A program made the translations under genes and the position numbers. From NCBI GenBank assembly GCA_023634235.1, contig JAMKCF010000006.1, forward strand, positions 13,000,647-13,064,646: a stretch of 64,000 bases of DNA, read 5' to 3'. The notes below the pieces were generated by a model. That model was given only the letters and a program-made list of their open reading frames with translations, did not search any database and had not been told where the DNA came from. Source of the DNA: Pisaster brevispinus (Eukaryota; Echinodermata; Asteroidea; Forcipulatida; Asteriidae). Shown here piece by piece: positions 1 through 11,302 of the stretch; the first letter of the stretch is position 1; each line of letters starts with the position of its first letter.

Positions 1-1263
1 TTTTGATGAGTTATTAATTCCTAAACATATTTGTCACTTCATAAAAAAGAGAGACCTGACCGTAAGAGCACAGTCCAGTGTACACTCAGATACATGATGA
101 GATTTGTCAGTTCCTGAAAATGCTAAACTAAAGTAGGTCAACAAACTTTGTGATTATGCAAAAGTCATACAACTTGTGTTTGCCACCAGGCCAGCACCAA
201 TTATTTGAAAGGATAAAGTGGCAACTGCAGATTTGTTGATTCCTTGTCAGTCATGCTAATTAGTGTTAGGTCCTTAAACTTGCTGAAAGCATTAACAGCT
301 ACATAATTGTAATTAAGTACATCAAAAATTGCACAAAAAACGATTTGTCAAATTTTGTGATTTTTTACACATTCAATTCATCACTTTGCGAAAACAGTGA
401 CGAATTGGATCATAATGACCATTTGACACACTAGTTGTAACAAGTTAATATGCATCAGGGCAGAATGTCATGGCTTTGCTTACTGTACGTGGCAAATCAG
501 TGACAGTGGAGGCAGACAATTCCATGCTTAACTTAAGTGGCTCCTGATGAAGTTTATGGCTTTACATACATGTACATGTACATACAGTAACTTTCGTTCA
601 TGAAAGCACTGCATTGAAAAAATAATAACAATATCCTTAAATAACATTGCCATGCATGTACAAAATGCAACGTATGTAAACTGAATTTTTACTCACCGAT
701 GCATACAGTACACATAAATTTAACTTCAAAATTGTGATATTTCCAATAAATGTATGCGTTAGTTTCTAGAAGACCTCTTATACACCGCCCACACTATGAT
801 TGCTGAAGTCAACGAAAAACAACCAGACATGCCCAATACAATACACAACCGCTACCGCTTGCCAAGGATGTGCCTTCATTTGACCCCGAGGTGAAGTTTT
901 AGCTCACATGGTCTCCATACACATTGTACATTGTATTTGTACTGTACATGCGAAAAATGTACACATATGACAGGTTGCCTACAAATCACATACATTGTAT
1001 ACACAGTCTTCATGCTGATCAAGGAGGTCTTCCAATGATCATGTAGATTCCAATGTGTCCTGACAAATATCAGACACAGACATAAACTCAACTTGGTGTA
1101 CATGTCAAATGTACAAGTCAACTTCACTAAGGAATCTGGAGCAATGCTGTACTGGGGCAGTAATGATGATTGTCGACTTGAACAAATTCTGCACAGAGAG
1201 GGCTCAAGTTTGGGGTATCCACAAGACTGCGGGGCCTGAAACTCAATTTCTTTTAGAAGACCT

Positions 1264-1405
1264 GGGGTGGATTTCACAACGATAGTCCTAACTTAGGACT
1301 AGTCCTAGGAGCTATTAAAAACTTAAGGCTAGTCCTAAGTTAGGACGAGTAACTCGTCCTAACTCGAGATAAGACTAGTCTTAACTCTTTGTTAAATCCA
1401 CCCCT
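1264..1405. repeat. Foldback element, GGGGTGGATTTCACAA ends
   Basis: Inverted ends (GGGGTGGATTTCACAA and TTGTTAAATCCACCCC) enclose several nested inverted copies of CCTAAGTTAGGAC and AGTCCTAACTTAGGACTAG. A transcript would fold into a long hairpin. No coding capacity; MITE-like. Confidence 0.75.
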
Positions 1406-1607
1406 GGGCCCAATTTCATAAACCCTGTATGCAACAACATGTGCAAAGCACAGAAAAATATTGCTTAGCAGAAACAGGTAACCAGCCAAAACAGCCAAAA
1501 TTCCATGAAGTTTACATTGTTGTGTACGGTGCCCCAGTCATTTTTTGCTTAACAAAGAAGTTTGCTAAGCAGGTTTCTCTGCTTAACAGCTTTATGAAAT
1601 TGGACCC
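1406..1607. repeat. MITE-like foldback, GGCCCAATTTCATAAA ends (copy 1)
   Basis: Begins GGCCCAATTTCATAAA and ends TTTATGAAATTGGACCCA, an imperfect terminal inverted repeat. The interior (CCAGCCAAAATTCCATGAAG, GCTTAACAAAGAAGTTTGC) is nearly identical to the copy at 4532-4727. It abuts the element at 1264-1405 directly, so one probably inserted next to the other. Confidence 0.8.
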
Positions 1608-2030
1608 AGAATTGAAATGAGTTGAACAAGCACTAAGAGAAGATCAATCTCATTTGTGTTATGTGTGAACAGAGTTGAAAGACTCCTAGTCAACATTATT
1701 TCACAAAGATAGGCCCTAATACACAATATTAATAAAACTGAAAAACAAAAGACCACTGGGCTTGTCCGGTTGTAAGTTTACTGGCCCGATGCTAAAATCA
1801 CTGGCCTTGGGCCTGCAGTCTAGTGTTAATTTTGAGCCATGACAGGGAGGTTTTTTTCTTAGCTCTGTCACCATGAATTCGTATATGTACTTAACAAAAT
1901 ACCATCAACTCCACAGCATACACGCTAAAATTCCTTTGCTGTCATTCCATGCAAACCGCAATTTATTAAAACCACACAGCTCAAAAACTCTTGACACATC
2001 TCTTTAACTTCTGTACATTGTTTTTCTTAC

Positions 2031-2095
2031 CAGGTCTTGCAGAAAGTCATACCCAATATTTCCCACCAATAATTTGTTCAGCGTAACCATTTCCA
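2031..2095 (-). CDS. Candidate internal coding exon, unrecognised protein
   Basis: On the minus strand, TTTTGTGTTTCTGAAG serves as an acceptor and CTG|GTAAGA as a donor around a 65-base open stretch (phase 1 in, phase 0 out). The encoded residues are EMVTLNKLLVGNIGYDF then LQDL, which look like folded protein. The entry phase would fit the MAESEG exon directly, but then the 5166-5298 exon would have to be skipped or belong to another transcript. Function unknown. Confidence 0.35.
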
Positions 2096-2853
2096 CTTCA
2101 GAAACACAAAACATTTAAATACAACCATTGACAACTGGTGCTCCACTGGTAAACCATGAGTTGAAAACCATTTAAAATCTTTCAACCGAATAATCACCTT
2201 GTTTGTGGTCAAGGACCACTTTGAAATATCTAAAGAGGAAAATCCCCTTGAGTTTAGGAGATGACAAAAAGTGGTTTGCAGAAAAATAAAGAGAGAAATG
2301 ATCCTTTTGAAAATTGTGCAGCAGTGAACTGTCATACATTTATTGTACAGGCAACAAGCTTGCCCTTTCATGTACTGTAGTTGCATCAATGAACAATTAG
2401 ATGCAGTCAGTTTGTACTGTAGGGCAAGCTTTGCAACCGAAAACCGAGTTATAAAATTAACTGCATTCTTTCTTTAAATATAATTAGAGTATCTCATAAT
2501 TTAGAAATAAGGTTTCAATACTTCTATCATAACAAAGAAATCTACAAGTTTTAAAGTTTGATTTTACCCACATGACCTTAATACCAAATTCCAGAGGAGA
2601 ACCAGGGTTCGAAATTAACGGTCGCCCGGTCGCCAAATGCGAGTGAAAACAGCGGCGGGCGAGTCAAAACCCTTCCTTTACTAGCCCGCCGGGCGAGTCA
2701 AATAATTTGTCCTTTTCACAATAAATGAGGGGTACACTACAGTGTTAAAATCCCAAAGAGAGATTATTTATAAGTTCGTAAAATGGTTTGGCAAGTCTTG
2801 ACATTGCTAGATTTAATGATCGCGATCGCGATCACGATCGTTTATAAGTAAAA

Positions 2854-2876
2854 CACGCACGCACGCACGCACGCAC
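2854..2876. repeat. (ACGC)n microsatellite
   Basis: Five to six tandem copies of the tetramer CACG/ACGC. Confidence 0.8.
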
Positions 2877-3391
2877 ATAACCACATGGCAGTGAGTTTCC
2901 CACAACGTACCCACAACATTTGCTCGCCCGCCGGTAGTCCACACATGCACACAGCACATGGTGTATTGTACAGTGCAGTCCCAAAGTCCATCCTAAACAA
3001 CATTTCGCACGCTGTGATTGGTCCGTTAAAAAATTTAATATTCATAAGAAAGCTTGGCTAGCCTCCAACTCTGTACACGTTCGCGAGTCGAGTAAACAAA
3101 ATGCTACACAATGGGGCGCACGCCGCGGATTCTGTACTATACACAGCGTTGGGTTAAGGCTATTCAAGCAGCATTGATAACTTTTGCCGATTGAGGGCGT
3201 TGCAGGGCAAAGTTCATTGACTTTTTCTCAATCGTGCGTCGTTGATCGATCGTTAACACGAAGATTTCATTGCAAAGGAAGTTCTATAAAACCGATTCTC
3301 AAATCACAAATCCATGAAAATGGTTGTTGATTTAAAAAGGATTACTGAGGGCAGAAACTAGGGGGTAAGATAGTCCAAAAACGCAAATTTT

Positions 3392-3393
3392 CG

Positions 3394-3424
<31 letters not shown>

Positions 3425-3430
3425 TTTTTT
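3392..3430. repeat. (GT)n plus poly-T tract
   Basis: About eight GT dinucleotides run into about 23 T residues. Confidence 0.85.
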
Positions 3431-3910
3431 GATGCTACGAAAATTGTGTGCATCAATACATACGGGCGAGTGAAAAAACTTGCGGGCGACCCAAGATCTT
3501 GGTTGACTCGTCCGGCGGGCGAGTGAAAAAAAAAGTTAAGGGAAACCCCTGAGAACTGTATGAAGATGGCCACTTATTCAATCCTTGACCAGACCCTGCC
3601 TCTAGTCACTAGGGTAGCTTGCAGGCAAATAGATCTCTCCAGAATTCAGGTTTTGATTCCCACCTTTGGTGCCCTTCTACCAGAGGTTTGATTACATGTA
3701 CATGTAACTCAGTAAGTCCTGAAACAAACATGTATTGTACCATGTCTACATCTAACAGAGGCACATCATTTAATTAAAATAACTCCATAGAAGGCGATAA
3801 TGATTGAGAATGGACAAAACACAAGCTTGCGTCTTGTCACAGGTTGTGCTTTGAAGTCAGAAATAACCCGAGATATATTTGACAGGCTTTAAAATACTTT
3901 GTTCTTCAGC

Positions 3911-4192
3911 TCAGGGCCCATGCACAACCTAGCGTATTGGGCTAATACGCGCAAATTGCCTACCAATATGCGCAAATTTCAGCCGATACACAAACAAACC
4001 AAACAATCAAGAGAAAAACCATACAGAATGCTGGATAGATTGCACAGTAGGGCTTTTAAAACCAAGATAAGCAACAAATAGAAAACATTCCAAAGACATT
4101 GTTTCAACTCAGCGTACTTCGGCCAAGCATAAACAAATTTGGGTCCAGGATGCCCCACAGTTTTAAAAAACCTGGGGAGAACACTGCTGAGC
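3911..4192 (+). repeat. Dispersed repeat with GCGTATTGG motif (copy 1)
   Basis: Starts CCCATGCACAACCTAGCG and includes TATTGGGCTAATACGC; ends near GGTCCAGGATGCCCCACAG. The reverse complement of both ends recurs at 35045-35375, so this is a dispersed element rather than unique sequence. No coding frame is preserved. Confidence 0.65.
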
Positions 4193-4531
4193 TCATTTGA
4201 CAATCTAAAAAAATATGTATTTGACTATTGTGTAATACATGAATTTATGGGATTTCCATGTAAAGTAAAGGTACATGTAGGTTCCTAATTTACAAATTAT
4301 TTATAGTTTATATTATTTTAAGACTTGTTTTACAAATATCTCAAGTCATCCGTGAGGAGTTACACGTAAAACCAAAAACGGATTGGTACATTACATGCAC
4401 CCTTCAGGCAAGAATTACATGCTAACACGTCATGTGGGATTGAAAACCACACTTTTAAATAAAAAGAACGCTGTTTTCAAGCTAAAAAGTACTGTATATT
4501 TTTTTGCAACCTTCTAAAACTGGGCCACAAC

Positions 4532-4727
4532 CAGGGCCCAATTTTATAAAGCCTGTAAGCACAAAAACTTGCTAAGCACAGAAGAAACATTGCTTAGCAG
4601 AAACAGGCAACCAGCCAAAATTCCATGAAGTTTACATTGTTGTGACCGGTGCCCCAGTCATATTTTGCTTAACAAAGAAGTTTGCTAAGCAAGTTTCTCT
4701 GCTTAACAGCTTTATGAAATTAGACCC
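4532..4727. repeat. MITE-like foldback, GGGCCCAATTTTATAAA ends (copy 2)
   Basis: Same element as 1406-1607 in the same orientation, with few differences over roughly 120 bases of the right half; ends in TTTATGAAATTAGACCCA. The high similarity suggests recent activity or a segmental duplication. Confidence 0.8.
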
Positions 4728-4782
4728 AGATAACTACATATTGTAGAAAGTGGCTACTGAATACTGTCAAATGTGTACAATG

Positions 4783-4803
4783 TACACACACACACACACA
4801 CAA
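4783..4803. repeat. (CA)n microsatellite
   Basis: About ten CA dinucleotides; a second shorter run lies at 4981-4995, and near-duplicate CGGGGACC...TATTGTCC segments lie between them (4819 and 4924). Confidence 0.7.
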
Positions 4804-5165
4804 GTGTGTAAACACCTCCAATCGGGGACCTCCTATTGTCCCTCTTTTGTTTGGACTCTAACTTTTTGGCAACAGCTCCCATTGGTTTTGTACACAATTT
4901 CTAACTGGGGACCTTTAGCCAACCGGGGACCCTATTGTCCTCTTTTGTTATAGGTCCCCGGTTTGAATGTGAAAACAAACTCACACACACACACATATAA
5001 TACAATGTACACATACTTAATGAACATGAATGTCCTGCCATAAAGACACAAAAGAAACATTATTGTAACTTAGAAAATCTTACTCGGTATTATTCGTGCA
5101 CCGCACTGTAAAATTTAATTTCCATCCCCCAATCAAAACAGCTTATAACATTTACCATAACTTAC

Positions 5166-5298
5166 TGTGCAGTACCTGTAGGCAAAACTGGCAATCATTT
5201 CCTTCGGTAATAAACGCTTGACTTCAAATAATTTCAATGGCTCAATAAAACGGGACGGTACTTGATAAAGTGGTTTCCAAAGCACCATCAGATATTCT
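5166..5298 (-). CDS. Candidate internal coding exon, unrecognised protein
   Basis: A 133-base open stretch on the minus strand is bounded by a TTATTTAG acceptor and a consensus ACA|GTAAGT donor (phase 2 in, phase 0 out). It encodes about 44 residues with a protein-like composition: EYLMVLWKPLYQVPSRF, then IEPLKLFEVKRLLPKE, then MIASFAYRYCT. Codon usage and the mix of aromatic, hydrophobic and charged residues look like a conserved globular segment. I cannot name the family. It may belong to the gene starting at 13540. Confidence 0.5.
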
Positions 5299-6147
5299 CT
5301 AAATAATGATGTTGGGTAAATATGTGCTTTAGTCCAACGCTGTCTGTAGGGGCAGAATCATATTGACTGTAGCTATCTAGGCGTTGGGTTGTTCAGTTTG
5401 TAAAGGGTGGGTACGTCAATATAGACATGAAGCATCGGTGACCCGAGCTGACCTCATTCTTACAACGCTAACCCGGTACTTGGCAGTCAGAACAATAATG
5501 TCTAGGGGTGAATTAATGCATAATACAGGTCTCTGATTATCTGTAATTTCCATCAATTGAACGGGTTGATAAATAATGACACTGTGGATGGATCATAATA
5601 CTCAAAATAATATTCTTTTGAAATGTTGTGCAAAGTCCATGTACCTGTCAGAATACAGTGTGTTTGACTTAAAAAACATTATCACAGGTCCATACATGTA
5701 GGTTGATAAAAAATCTAGTGCATGTAAAGTTACTGTATTTAAGTGTACATGTTCATGTACAGGCATACTCACGTACAAGAGATATGTAACACCCTCCTTA
5801 TCACAAGTATGGAGTGAAAACATATTTTAAAATTTGTCTTAAGTTAGAAGAATGTTTTCCAAAGTAAAATACAATAATACAATCATTGGTTTTTGAAATG
5901 AGGATTAATTCCTATCTGGTTGTCCAATCAACCTGAGGAAATTTCATCAATTTATTTTTGAGAAAACATTAACTAATTGGCTTATTTTCAGTTACATTGT
6001 TTTTTCAGGAATTTTGGGGACGGTTATGTATTTTATCTGATTATTGTTTTGGTAAATTGAGACAAGAACTGAGGAATTGGGTCTCACAAATTTCTTTTGA
6101 CTTAAATGCATGTAGATCTAGTAGGAACAGGTTATGTGTTCAAAAAG

Positions 6148-6632
6148 CTCTGTGTTCTGTAGGCCCTAGGCACCAGTGTTATGTATGCCCTACGCACCAG
6201 TGTTCCGTATGCCCCAGGTACCAGTATTCCGTATGCCCCAGGTACCAGTATTCCGGAGGCCATTTAAGTTATAGGTACCAGCGTTCCATAGCCCCGAGGC
6301 ACCAGCGTTCTGTAGGCCTTTGTGGCACCAGAGTGTTCTGTTGGACCTAGGCACCAGTGTTCTGTAGGCTTTAGGCACCAGTGTTCTGTAGGCCCTAGGC
6401 ACTGGTCAGCATTCTGTAGACCTTTGTGGCACCAGTGTTCTGAAGGTCCTAGGCACCAGTGTTCTGTAGGCCCTTGGTACATGTACAAGAGTTCTGTAGA
6501 CCCAATGCACCAGTTTGCTGTAGGCCCTCGGCACCAGTAATTCATAGGCCCTGTTTTCTGTGAGCCTTCTGTAGGTCGGAGGTGCCAGTACTCTGTAGTC
6601 CCTCGGCACCAGTTGTTGTACAGCCTAGGCTC
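6148..6632. repeat. Minisatellite, ~24-bp unit CACCAGTGTTCTGTAGGCCC
   Basis: About 20 degenerate units of a 24-base repeat (core GGCACCAGTGTTCTGTAGG) with occasional indels. The unit has few stop codons, so several overlapping open frames appear on both strands (for example 6264-6647 minus and 6322-6540 plus); these are by-products, not genes. Confidence 0.9.
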
Positions 6633-8100
6633 CAGGGCCAATTTCATAGTTAGGTATGTATCACTAGCCTGAAGCTTGATAATCTGTTATGGTATCAACT
6701 TTATAAACAGTTTAGCTTTTAGTTTAATCCCTTCCCTCCTTTTTTTTTTTTACATCAGTGCCAATTATTGTTCTTTAAGTGCAATATTTTCTTTACTTTA
6801 GTTGGTTGTAATCTACTATGCATATGATCACTAACAAATACAACAGATCCTCTTTCACTCAAAGCATGATGTTATTCTATTGTGGTCTTCAACAACTTTT
6901 CCCCATACATCCAAACTCTCTTAGCCATCGTAACCTTGTATACAACTTTTAAGGTCACTGTGGAGCTATGTTTAAATGTCAACAGAGGACCATGTACCCA
7001 TTAAAACAACTTCAAAATGCCCTCGTCACATGAACTTGTACGTCAAGAGCCCTCTCAATGAATCACCGACAATAAACCCTTGCCTCCCGACTAGGGTAGT
7101 GAGGAAAGCACACAGGATTTCCTAACTTGAAAGCATTTACACAGCTAACTTTTTCACTGGGTGACTGCAACAACTTTCTGGTAAACCTGGCACACAAATT
7201 AAACCTAATGGTTTAATTGAATATGGGTTACATTGTATCTCTACATCACTGATTTTAAATGGTGGTAAGAGTACAATAACCCTAAAATCATGTATCCATT
7301 ATTGACGTCCTGGTTGCTAACATCTTATATTGTTTCGTACAGGTGTGAGAGTCATTGCTGACAAAACGGTCTGAAAATAGGACCCAAATGTTAGTAGGTG
7401 TGTTGAAACGATGGCATTCCCACCCTTCAGTAACCCCTGGAGTTACAGATTCAAGGAGCTTCTGGGAACAGTATCCTCAGTACTAATAAGAAAGCAGGTA
7501 CATGTAGATCAAAGAGTATTCCTTTACCAGACATACACAAGTCTGAATTCAGATCAGAGTCTGAAATTTTCAGTTAGTTTCCACGTTTAGGTGTATAAAT
7601 TATGTACAAACTGTACATTACAGGCATGAAAATGTATGAAAATGTAAATTGTGAAAATCTGATAGAAATGTCCTGTTGGTGTGGAAGTGAAGCTCAATGA
7701 ATGCGCAGAATGTTACATTTTAGGTGTTTCATTTCAAATACATGTAGGTCCATCTGAAGGTCTGGTCATAACAAAGGCAAGTCCTTTCATCTCTGTGATG
7801 GTAAGTTTGCCTCTTTCAAGAAAATCTGAAGGTGCAGAGAGATCATTGGAATGCACAGAAACCCCCACCCACTCCCCTGATCATTCAGGGCTTGAATTTG
7901 GGGTCTACAAGAATGCAGGGCTGGCAGCTCAAATTATTTACTGGACCATGTAACTTTTACTAGACAAGAATTGAAATGAAACTACCTACACAGTTTAACA
8001 CACATTGCATTAACAGTTTTTATTTGAAAAACACTAAGAGAAGATTGATCTCATTGCGGTGCCCACTGCTAAAATATAGGATTCAAACTGCCTCTAGCCA

Positions 8101-8205
8101 CTGGGCTAGCTCAGTGCTCTAGTGGTGAGACATCTGCTCTAGCATGACAAAATAGGTTGTGTGTTTAAATCCCACCAAAGCGATATGCATGTAGATTTTT
8201 TCACA
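8101..8205 (+). repeat. tRNA-derived SINE fragment
   Basis: Contains an A-box-like TAGCTCAGTGCTCTAGTGGT and a B-box-like GTGTTTAAATCCCACC at tRNA spacing. The acceptor stem does not pair, so it is a SINE head, not a working tRNA. Confidence 0.5.
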
Positions 8206-10916
8206 GCACTCGGGGAAAGTACTGAGTATACAGTGCTTAAATGGTCTCATTTGTCTTTTAATGGGTACAGTACTTTGACATGCAAGAGAATTAAAAGATT
8301 ATCAGACTTGAATTCAACATTTGAACATCTTATTAAAATTGTTATTACACAGTGAGGTATTATTATTATTCAATTGAAAAACACAAGACAGCCAGACAGA
8401 GTGCACCTTTCATTCATGATCTAATAATGGTAAAACTATTTAGCCTTTTTGAGCGACTCACAGTGATCCAATCACGAGGCGAGTCAAGAATCAAGCAGGG
8501 GTCAAGATGCTTGAAACTAAACTGAGCTTGTTTGACGCCGTACTTAACTTATACGCATTTTGTCTACACGTTTGTTCATGAATACTCATCACTTGTTCAC
8601 TTCATCAATCTAATTACCCAATAACTGATATTTATGCAACGTGACATATGTGCAAAGAGCACCTGTCCTCATACTGTACCCTGTTTCAATTAGAGTTGTC
8701 TGGTTTCCGCCCCCTACTGGTGCGTTTCCATTGATATGGAACACCTCACCAGTGAGGGAATAAGTCAATCTGTGAAGGCAAACTGTGTCACCAATATCTC
8801 ACATGGCAGATTCAGTTTGCCGTAACGAAGTAAAATTTTTGTTGTTGATGTTATCACATGCCACAGTGTTAGTTAGGATGACGTGTGCAAAAAACTGAGT
8901 TTAAAAAAAATTGTTACAGTATTTAAACTGGTTTGAACAACAAAATCACATTTTACTGCACGAAAGAAAAGAGAAAATGTTGCCAATTAAACAAACGAGG
9001 TGTGCCAAGTGCTCTTTATATACACGTTCTTCTTAAGATTCGGAACACAAGACATCAAATTTTAAAACTGTTTTAAAATGAGGTGCACTTCGAACTGCAT
9101 CATTACATGAAATGCTGTTGAAACCCTTTTCACAAGACAGCAATTAAGCACTGGGTCCTTTGCTTAATTTTTAGCATGGTTGTGAAATTTTACAATCTAC
9201 ACTTTGTGTGAAAGGCCAACATTGTTTGGACTGTCCAAGGTCCCTCGTGAAATCTTCTAAAACATTGCTAAATTTTGTTGCACATACATGTACATGTACA
9301 TGTAGGTCTGGCCCTAACAAGACAAAAAGGCAAACTACGCGTACATGTAGGGCACTTGGACTCGGGCGCCAGTTGTCTTGACCGAGGTCGCTGGTCAAAC
9401 TCGTACACGACCCTTCATCAAGGCACAGAAACCAACTCTTGTGCCACAGATCTGCTTACGTGCAGAGCAGAGATTTCAAATGATGTGGGCTAGAAAATGT
9501 TGTGTTCTTAGGACCATGGACCCCTTGGTTATTTCCCTCATGTAAAAGGGCTTTAAAAGGATGTGTGCAAAATCATCATGTGAAAGGAACCTTATGTGAA
9601 TCAATGATTAAGGTCCCAAAATCAAACAACAATATAAAAGACACACCAACACCCTCTGGCTGAACACCAGATTATGATATGATTTCATTTTAGGTATTGT
9701 ACAAAAAAGTCTGACAACAATAATTGTGGTAGTTAATTAACAACTCTAAATGAATTATTGTCAGAACCCTGACATCAAATGCCATCCATTAGCCGAGTAC
9801 AAACACTTTCGCATGTTTACATTTATTTTGTGCTTAGACTATAGAAATGACATACAGTTTGTGCTTTATTAATATTATTTTGAACAATACACAGTAAAAG
9901 GCCTCAACATTGCATTTCTGACCTAGCACATCCAAAATAAAACAAATTCAAATATCCTTGGCAAACCATTCACAAAGTGTTTACAAATATTTAGATACCC
10001 TTAGTTAACCTTGGCATAAATTCTATAAACAGTCAGCCCAGCGATCAAGTAATATGTATACACACTGTACACAGGCGCTTGGGGGTAAATCAACAGCCAA
10101 AGTTGAACTAGTAAATGATTTTATCCAGCAATATTGTATGATACTGTAGCAAGAGCATTTAGACTGAACATGTTTTATGCACACTGAATGCTAATATTGA
10201 GTTTAGCAAATCATGATCTTTGAGTAGCAACTGATACTTTTAGTGTAGCATTTTGCAGTGCTATACATGTATGGGAAACTGTTCACTTTGAACTGTCGGA
10301 GGCCACTTACAGCTCAATTCTTCTAAATCATTTAAGTGGAACAACTGCTACTCAGTAAATTTTAAGATTTTTACAGTGACAAGAAATTGAACAACAGGAA
10401 AACAACAAACACACTGACGATGAAGAGACATTCTGACTACACAAGTTGTTATTCCTCAGACTGCTGGAGGTGACAAGTCAAAACACAACTCAATTGTACA
10501 CAATTATGATGATAAAAGTGCACTGTTTTGGTTGCAGAAGTGGACTCAAAGACGAGAAAAGTTCACACCCAACACAAGGGTACCTTTTGCTGAAAAAAGT
10601 ACAGGGTGGATCTCTTAAAAAGGAAAGTTTTGCACAGAGGTTTTGCATGTTTTCATTCTAAAGAATGTACGTACATATGTAGGTACAAACTACTGACTAC
10701 ATGTACAATACAATAACATTGCTAGCTTATGTTTTGGTCTTTCCCTCAGAGGCAATGTAAATTTTAAAGAAAAGTTTGATTATGTTTGATCCATTTATGA
10801 TCTCTTTATGTTTTGCCAAGTGTCATATGTACCAACACAATGACCCTTGTATGTGATGATGTACCAACAGCAAGTGGCACCTGACGGGCCTCTGCTGAGA
10901 AGTCAAGTGTTGTGTC

Positions 10917-11160
10917 TTATGGCGGTGCGCCTTATTCTAGACCTGGCACCTCTCAGATGTTACAATTCAGGAGGTTTACAGTCAGACTCTGTGCATCACC
11001 AGAAAAGCAAAACTACAGGATTGGACACAATGTGGAGTCTTGTGGACAATTTATTTCTTCCTTTAGCAACTGCTTTAAATTTATACTTCTTTCCAGAAAA
11101 TTGAAAGGCTCAAGGAGGTTTTGAGACAGTCCTGAAACCAGGGAAAATCCTGAGAAATCA
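10917..11160 (+). repeat. Dispersed repeat (copy 1 of 2)
   Basis: The stretch with CTTATTCTAGACCTGGCACC, CAGATGTTACAATTCAGGAG and GGATTGGACACAATGTGG recurs at 58602-58800 with about 80 percent similarity by eye. It ends in TTGAAAGGCTCAAGG...TTTTGAGA in both. No frame is conserved between copies; family unknown. Confidence 0.7.
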
Positions 11161-11225
11161 CATGACTGTCATTTCCCACACATTCAAATTTGGTGCGTGT
11201 TTGTTCATTCAACTTTGGGGTGAAC

Positions 11226-11302
11226 AAATCAAGTTTATCTCAGTTGGTAGAGCACAGGCATGCTAATCCAGAGGTCACAGGTTCGAATCCTGCTCTAGTC
11301 AA
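11226..11302 (+). repeat. tRNA-like sequence, probably a SINE head
   Basis: CTCAGTTGGTAGAGCA (A box) and GGTTCGAATCC (B box) lie at tRNA distance, and the middle reads GCATGCTAATCC, like an anticodon arm. The acceptor-stem halves (about GTTTATC and the region after CTGCTCTAGTC) do not pair well, so I call it tRNA-derived, not a functional tRNA. Confidence 0.6.

Larger units (their letters stand above)
1..2030. other. Gene-poor left edge with foldback repeats
   Basis: No convincing exon. The minus-strand open frame around 876-1277 overlaps a repeat-like stretch and has no recognisable domain. Two foldback elements occupy 1264-1607. The remainder is AT-rich with scattered GTACATGTAC-type palindromic words. 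Confidence 0.5.
2604..3553. repeat. Unclassified region with GGGCGAGTCAAA motifs and microsatellites
   Basis: Two clusters rich in CGGGCGAGT(C/G)AAA (2630-2705 and 3465-3535) flank about 750 bases; the flanks begin CCAGGGTTCGAAATTAAC and end GTTAAGGGAAACCCC, loosely inverted. Inside are an ATCGCGATCGCGATC palindromic run near 2819, an ACGC microsatellite (2854-2876) and a GT/poly-T tract (3392-3430). It looks like one degenerate mobile element but I cannot classify it. Confidence 0.45.

Noticed and set aside
484..559. Minus-strand open stretch (KLHQEPLKLSMELSASTVT) with a GTAAGC donor
   Set aside because: The upstream side has no polypyrimidine tract and the entry phase does not join the other candidate exons; too weak to call.
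876..1277. 133-codon minus-strand frame
   Set aside because: No domain, low-complexity ending, overlaps repeat-like sequence, and part (GGGGTATCCACAAGACTGC-like) has a loose echo near 7890.
6190..6647. Several overlapping frames of 60-127 codons on both strands
   Set aside because: All are by-products of the 24-bp minisatellite at 6148-6632.
8690..8835. Locally GC-richer segment with an open minus-strand frame (LTGEVFHINGNAPVGGG)
   Set aside because: Possible acceptor TTTGCCTTCACAG but no matching donor, and no recognisable family.
11226..11302. Functional tRNA gene
   Set aside because: A and B boxes are present but the acceptor stem does not pair, and it fits a SINE head better.
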